A stretch of 29,313 bases of DNA from Veillonella sp. AM51-8BH. Its GTDB lineage: Bacteria > Bacillota > Negativicutes > Veillonellales > Veillonellaceae. The DNA lies in contig NZ_QSDY01000020.1 of the NCBI RefSeq assembly GCF_003463825.1, forward strand, positions 1-29,313, read 5' to 3'. Numbering within the stretch: position 1 is the stretch's first letter; each line of letters begins with the position of its first letter. Below the pieces are notes generated by a model. The model was not told where the DNA came from. It did not search any database and was given only the letters and a program-made list of their open reading frames with translations. Of this stretch, positions 26,232 to 29,313 are shown in pieces. The translations under genes and the position numbers were made by a program.

Positions 26232-27065
26232 CTATTCTGGTAAAGATACGTTTTCTAAGTTTGTTTTCTCGATAGCTTCAATATCACCTTTATCACAAAG
26301 ATTTGCAATAGTTGGATCAATTGGCAAACGATTCAACAATAATAGACCGTATTTTTGAAGGATTTCTTCAATGTGGCTTTCACCAAAGATTTGATAATCC
26401 TTACCATTATCTGGGCAATGGAAGTAAGAGTAGTTTTCCACTACACCAATAATAGGCACTTGCATTAAATCAGCCATCTTAACTGCTTTTTCAACAATCA
26501 TGGATACCAAGTCTTGAGGAGATGTAACAATGATGATACCATCCAATTTCAAAGATTGATATACAGTAATTGCTACGTCACCTGTTCCTGGCGGCATATC
26601 AACGAATAAATAATCGATGTCTTTCCAAATAACATCACTATAGAATTGTTTTACCACATTGCCTAAAATAGGACCACGCCATAAAACAGGATCTGTATCG
26701 TTTTCCAAAAGGAGGTTAACAGACATAACGTCAATGCCGCCTTTAGATTTTACAGGATACATACCAATTTCGTCAGCATATGCTTTTTCCTTGATACCAA
26801 ACATTTTAGGAATAGAAGGGCCTGTAATATCTGCATCGAGGATACCAACTTTGTAACCTTTACGCGCCATAGTAATAGCCATTAAGCTTGTAACGGAGGA
26901 TTTACCTACGCCACCTTTACCAGATACTACGCCGATTACATGTTTAACAGAACTAAGCTCGTGTAATGGAGCTGTAAGATCTTGAGGTTGTTGAGGAGCG
27001 CCGCCACCGCAACCAGAAGATTTAGATGGGCATCCGCCACAATCACTGCTGCTACCGCAACCCAT
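26232..27065 (-). CDS. Mrp/NBP35 family Fe-S cluster carrier ATPase
   Basis: A 277-aa P-loop ATPase of the Mrp/ApbC/NBP35 group, which holds Fe-S clusters and passes them to apoproteins. The deviant Walker A SGKGGVGKSS is at 48-57, the switch region ILDADITGPS near 75-84 and Walker B VDMPPGTGD at 155-163. The N-terminus carries four Cys (3, 9, 12, 19) in a Gly/Ser-rich tail like the cluster-binding end of NBP35. The C-terminal bridging CPxC motif is altered: HCPDNG keeps Cys217 but has Asn220 in place of the second Cys. Start ATG 27065 has AGGTG upstream; a GTG three codons earlier is unlikely. Strong own promoter and terminator. Confidence 0.93.
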   Translation of the reverse strand: MGCGSSSDCGGCPSKSSGCGGGAPQQPQDLTAPLHELSSVKHVIGVVSGKGGVGKSSVTSLMAITMARKGYKVGILDADITGPSIPKMFGIKEKAYADEIGMYPVKSKGGIDVMSVNLLLENDTDPVLWRGPILGNVVKQFYSDVIWKDIDYLFVDMPPGTGDVAITVYQSLKLDGIIIVTSPQDLVSMIVEKAVKMADLMQVPIIGVVENYSYFHCPDNGKDYQIFGESHIEEILQKYGLLLLNRLPIDPTIANLCDKGDIEAIEKTNLENVSLPE

Positions 27066-27129
27066 AGTAAACACCTACTTTCTTTGAGGAACTACCTCAC
27101 ATCTATATGTAAAACTTTTTTTCTATATG

Positions 27130-27184
27130 GTAGATACACTGTATCTACTGTTACATTGTATCATGTCATATCAAACTTTATCAA
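27130..27184 (-). promoter_or_regulatory. mrp promoter with a 19-bp palindrome at the start site
   Basis: On the minus strand TTGATA (27179-27184), 18 bases, then TGATACAAT (extended -10; TACAAT at 27155-27160). Six bases further is a perfect 9-1-9 palindrome (GTAGATACA at 27130-27138, TGTATCTAC at 27140-27148), at about +1 to +19. It could be a repressor operator or, as RNA, an 8-bp hairpin at the 5' end of the message. Confidence 0.6.
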
Positions 27185-27188
27185 TATA

Positions 27189-28382
27189 TTACTCGCCACA
27201 GAACTCTTTGGTTAAGGCACCGAGAATTTCCATGCCCTTTGTGATTTCTTCTACTGTTGGTACTGTATAGCTTAAGCGGAATGCATGACCTTCCCCTGCT
27301 CCATCAGCCGCAAAGGCACCACACTTAATAATCCCTACGTTACGGTTCATACATGCTTCGAAGAATTCGTCACAATCTACATCCTCAGGCATCGTCATCC
27401 ATGCAAACATGCCACCTGTAGGCTGTGTTAACTTAACCTTAGAACTTGCGTACTTATTAAATGCATTAAGCAAAGCTTCACATTTAGTCTTATATACTTT
27501 ACGTACATTTTCTAAATGCGCATCATAATCGATTGTATCAAGAACTTTAGCTACCACCTTTTGTGTAACTAATGGCATTTGACCAGCTGTATTATTCTTT
27601 AGAGCCTGGATAGCTTCGATTACCTTTGCTGGGCCAAATAGGAAACCTACGCGTAAGCCTGCAGATAATGTCTTGGAATACGAACCTGCATATAGAACAC
27701 GATTTTCAGTATCAAAAGATTTAAATGTTGGAATATATTCACCAGCGAAACGAATTTCACCATATGGATCATCTTCATAGATGAATAAATCATATTTAGA
27801 AGCAATGGCATAAATTTCTTTACGGCGTTCCAATGGCATTGTAATACCTGTAGGATTTTGGAAATTAGGAATTAGATAAATATATTTACCCTTACCAGAC
27901 TGAGCGGCTTTTTCTAATTCACTAGGAATCATGCCGTACTCATCAGTCTTAATACCTAATGCTTTACCTCCCATGTTGCGTACAGAATTGATGGCACTTG
28001 TGAAAGTAAATTCATCCATATATACTTCGTCGCCAGGTTCCAATACAGTAATTGGCACTAGGCCTAAAAGTTGACCTGCACCATTAGAGATAATAAGACC
28101 TTGACCTTCTGGATTCATCTTATGTGCATTTACAAGACGATCTAATGTTAATTCCGCTAAACGTGCATCGCCTTGCATTGGGCCATATTGTAATAAACTC
28201 ATTGGATTAGAGTGAACCACTACATCGAATGCCTTTTCAATGATTTCTACAGGAATCGCTTCTGGTGCTGGATTGCCAATACCAAAGCTGATAAAACCTT
28301 CTACGCCAACACCACGTTCAAATACTTCGCGAATAAAATTTGGACCTTTTAAAGTGACACGTTCAGGAAGAGAAAAACTCAT
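27189..28382 (-). CDS. PLP-dependent aminotransferase, class I/II
   Basis: A 397-aa fold-type I aminotransferase of the subgroup that includes 2-aminoadipate/aromatic transaminases and the C-terminal domain of MocR regulators. Cofactor residues: Asn and Tyr region ISFGIGNPAP near 31-40, NPTG at 176-179, EDDPYGE at 203-209, and the Schiff-base Lys237 in SYSKTLSAGLRVGF with Arg244. No DNA-binding domain, so it is an enzyme not a regulator. Substrate not resolvable. ATG 28382 follows an AGAGG-type site. No clear terminator separates it from the TVP38 gene upstream, so they may be cotranscribed; the mrp gene downstream has its own promoter. Confidence 0.93.
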   Translation of the reverse strand: MSFSLPERVTLKGPNFIREVFERGVGVEGFISFGIGNPAPEAIPVEIIEKAFDVVVHSNPMSLLQYGPMQGDARLAELTLDRLVNAHKMNPEGQGLIISNGAGQLLGLVPITVLEPGDEVYMDEFTFTSAINSVRNMGGKALGIKTDEYGMIPSELEKAAQSGKGKYIYLIPNFQNPTGITMPLERRKEIYAIASKYDLFIYEDDPYGEIRFAGEYIPTFKSFDTENRVLYAGSYSKTLSAGLRVGFLFGPAKVIEAIQALKNNTAGQMPLVTQKVVAKVLDTIDYDAHLENVRKVYKTKCEALLNAFNKYASSKVKLTQPTGGMFAWMTMPEDVDCDEFFEACMNRNVGIIKCGAFAADGAGEGHAFRLSYTVPTVEEITKGMEILGALTKEFCGE

Positions 28383-28434
28383 ACTATCGCCTCTTTCATA
28401 TATACTAAGTTAAAAATATTACTACGTTAAAAAA

Positions 28435-29172
28435 TTACGCATTAGGATCATGTTCTTGTTCCGCATTCTTCTTATTAATATAGTTCTTATACACTTTCCA
28501 AAGTATGAAGTATACAACACCTGCAACAAGAACAATAATTCCTAATCGCCCCATATTCTCTTGGAAATTTACAATATCTGTACCGATAGCAACTTCAAGA
28601 GCTGTAGATGGGAATTTACCAATTAAATTTGCTAAGATATAGTCTCTCGGTTTAATTTTACTAATAGCACCTAGTGCCGTAATAACACCAGATGGGAAGT
28701 ATGGTAAGGATCGTGCAAATAACATAACCACAAAACCATTTTTACCGGAGAAATCATCTACTTTCATCAATACCGTACTCTTAGCAATAAGCTTATCCGC
28801 CGTATCACGCAAGAAGTAACGCATAATGTAAAAGCTAATGACTACACCAATTGTTTCTGCAAGCCAAGAAATAATTATGCCTGGCCACATACCGAATACT
28901 AATCCATTTGCTGTAGATATAAAGATAGATGGTAAGAAACCAACAGCATTAACAAAAATATCGAGAAGCATACTTACGACCATGGCCATAGGACCAAAGC
29001 CTTGGATATACTCTGCTATTTCATCCATAGATCCACTCGTCGCTAAATGCCACATAGTTGGATAAAATGTAGGGTCTACTATATTGATGGCAATTAATAG
29101 AATGACAAAACCAATGCCTGCTATTAACTGTACCCAACCTTCACCAGAAGGCTTTAATTTTCTTGTACTCAT
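28435..29172 (-). CDS. TVP38/TMEM64 (DedA superfamily) membrane protein
   Basis: A 245-aa integral membrane protein with about five or six hydrophobic segments. Family marks: FGPMAMVVSMLLDIFVNAVGFLPS, ANGLVFGMWPGIIISWLAETIGVVISFYIMRYFLR near 85-125, and FARSLPYFPSGVITALGAISKIKPRDYILANLIGKFPST near 150-190, the conserved Arg-Pro re-entrant region. Some members are lipid transporters or scramblases for envelope lipids, but the function of this one is unknown. The C-terminus is charged and probably cytosolic. Start ATG 29172 follows CGAGGT. A TATAAT (minus strand, near 29206) lies upstream with a weak -35. Likely first gene of the run. Confidence 0.88.
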   Translation of the reverse strand: MSTRKLKPSGEGWVQLIAGIGFVILLIAINIVDPTFYPTMWHLATSGSMDEIAEYIQGFGPMAMVVSMLLDIFVNAVGFLPSIFISTANGLVFGMWPGIIISWLAETIGVVISFYIMRYFLRDTADKLIAKSTVLMKVDDFSGKNGFVVMLFARSLPYFPSGVITALGAISKIKPRDYILANLIGKFPSTALEVAIGTDIVNFQENMGRLGIIVLVAGVVYFILWKVYKNYINKKNAEQEHDPNA

Positions 29173-29313
29173 ATATACCTCGTTTTATAAAAAAACTAGT
29201 TCCATTATATCACGGATTCTATAGAACTGTTATATATAGTTCCCCCTTCTTTAATTCTATTCTAATTAACTATCTGTCTATATTCTATAATAAACCTATA
29301 TATTCCATTTTTT

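Overview
The window is about 29.3 kb of low-GC, tightly packed DNA in which every gene I can support lies on the minus strand, so transcription runs from high to low coordinates. AGGAGG-type ribosome binding sites and low GC look like a Firmicute. The window also carries a complete ADP-heptose/LPS inner-core gene set, which points to a diderm Firmicute (Negativicutes). With a one-chain pyruvate carboxylase and a DASS dicarboxylate carrier, Veillonella or a close relative is the best guess. That is an inference from gene content, not a database match.

Layout in transcription order (right to left). 29.2-24.5 kb holds a TVP38/DedA-type membrane protein, a PLP aminotransferase, a Cys-rich Mrp/NBP35 P-loop ATPase and a DASS carboxylate transporter; the last two end in strong terminators. 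24.4-19.2 kb holds a frameshifted M18 aminopeptidase (apeB-like) and pyruvate carboxylase. 19.1-9.0 kb is one long array: nrdR, an M19 dipeptidase, gmhA, hldE, hldD, gmhB, two heptosyltransferases, a DEDDh exonuclease, a zinc-ribbon protein, a second M18 aminopeptidase and a small hypothetical gene. 8.9-5.2 kb is an ABC importer with two tandem paralogous lipoprotein binding proteins, a permease and a frameshifted ATPase. 5.1-0.1 kb holds rpsO, a candidate small RNA or terminated leader, pnp, frameshifted dut, a Nudix hydrolase and frameshifted deoB. A perfect 72-bp tandem duplication fills the left edge.

How they work together. GmhA, HldE, GmhB and HldD form the full sedoheptulose-7-P to ADP-L-glycero-D-manno-heptose pathway, and the two GT9 enzymes use its product. 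Pyruvate carboxylase and the DASS carrier fit a lactate/dicarboxylate-based anaerobic metabolism. The rest is largely housekeeping: RNA turnover, nucleotide sanitation, peptide breakdown, Fe-S handling.

Main anomalies. Five genes (deoB, dut, the ABC ATPase, the small hypothetical and apeB) each need exactly one added base to read through, mostly in short G or T runs; sequencing or assembly error is more likely than decay. Regulatory candidates are a NrdR-box-like palindrome before nrdR, a perfect 19-bp palindrome at the mrp start site, a palindrome over the -35 of the ABC operon, three palindromes before pyc, and a promoter-terminator unit between rpsO and pnp. I see no mobile element, CRISPR array, rRNA or tRNA, and no gene-free stretch longer than about 300 bases. 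I did not find a clearly novel multigene system.
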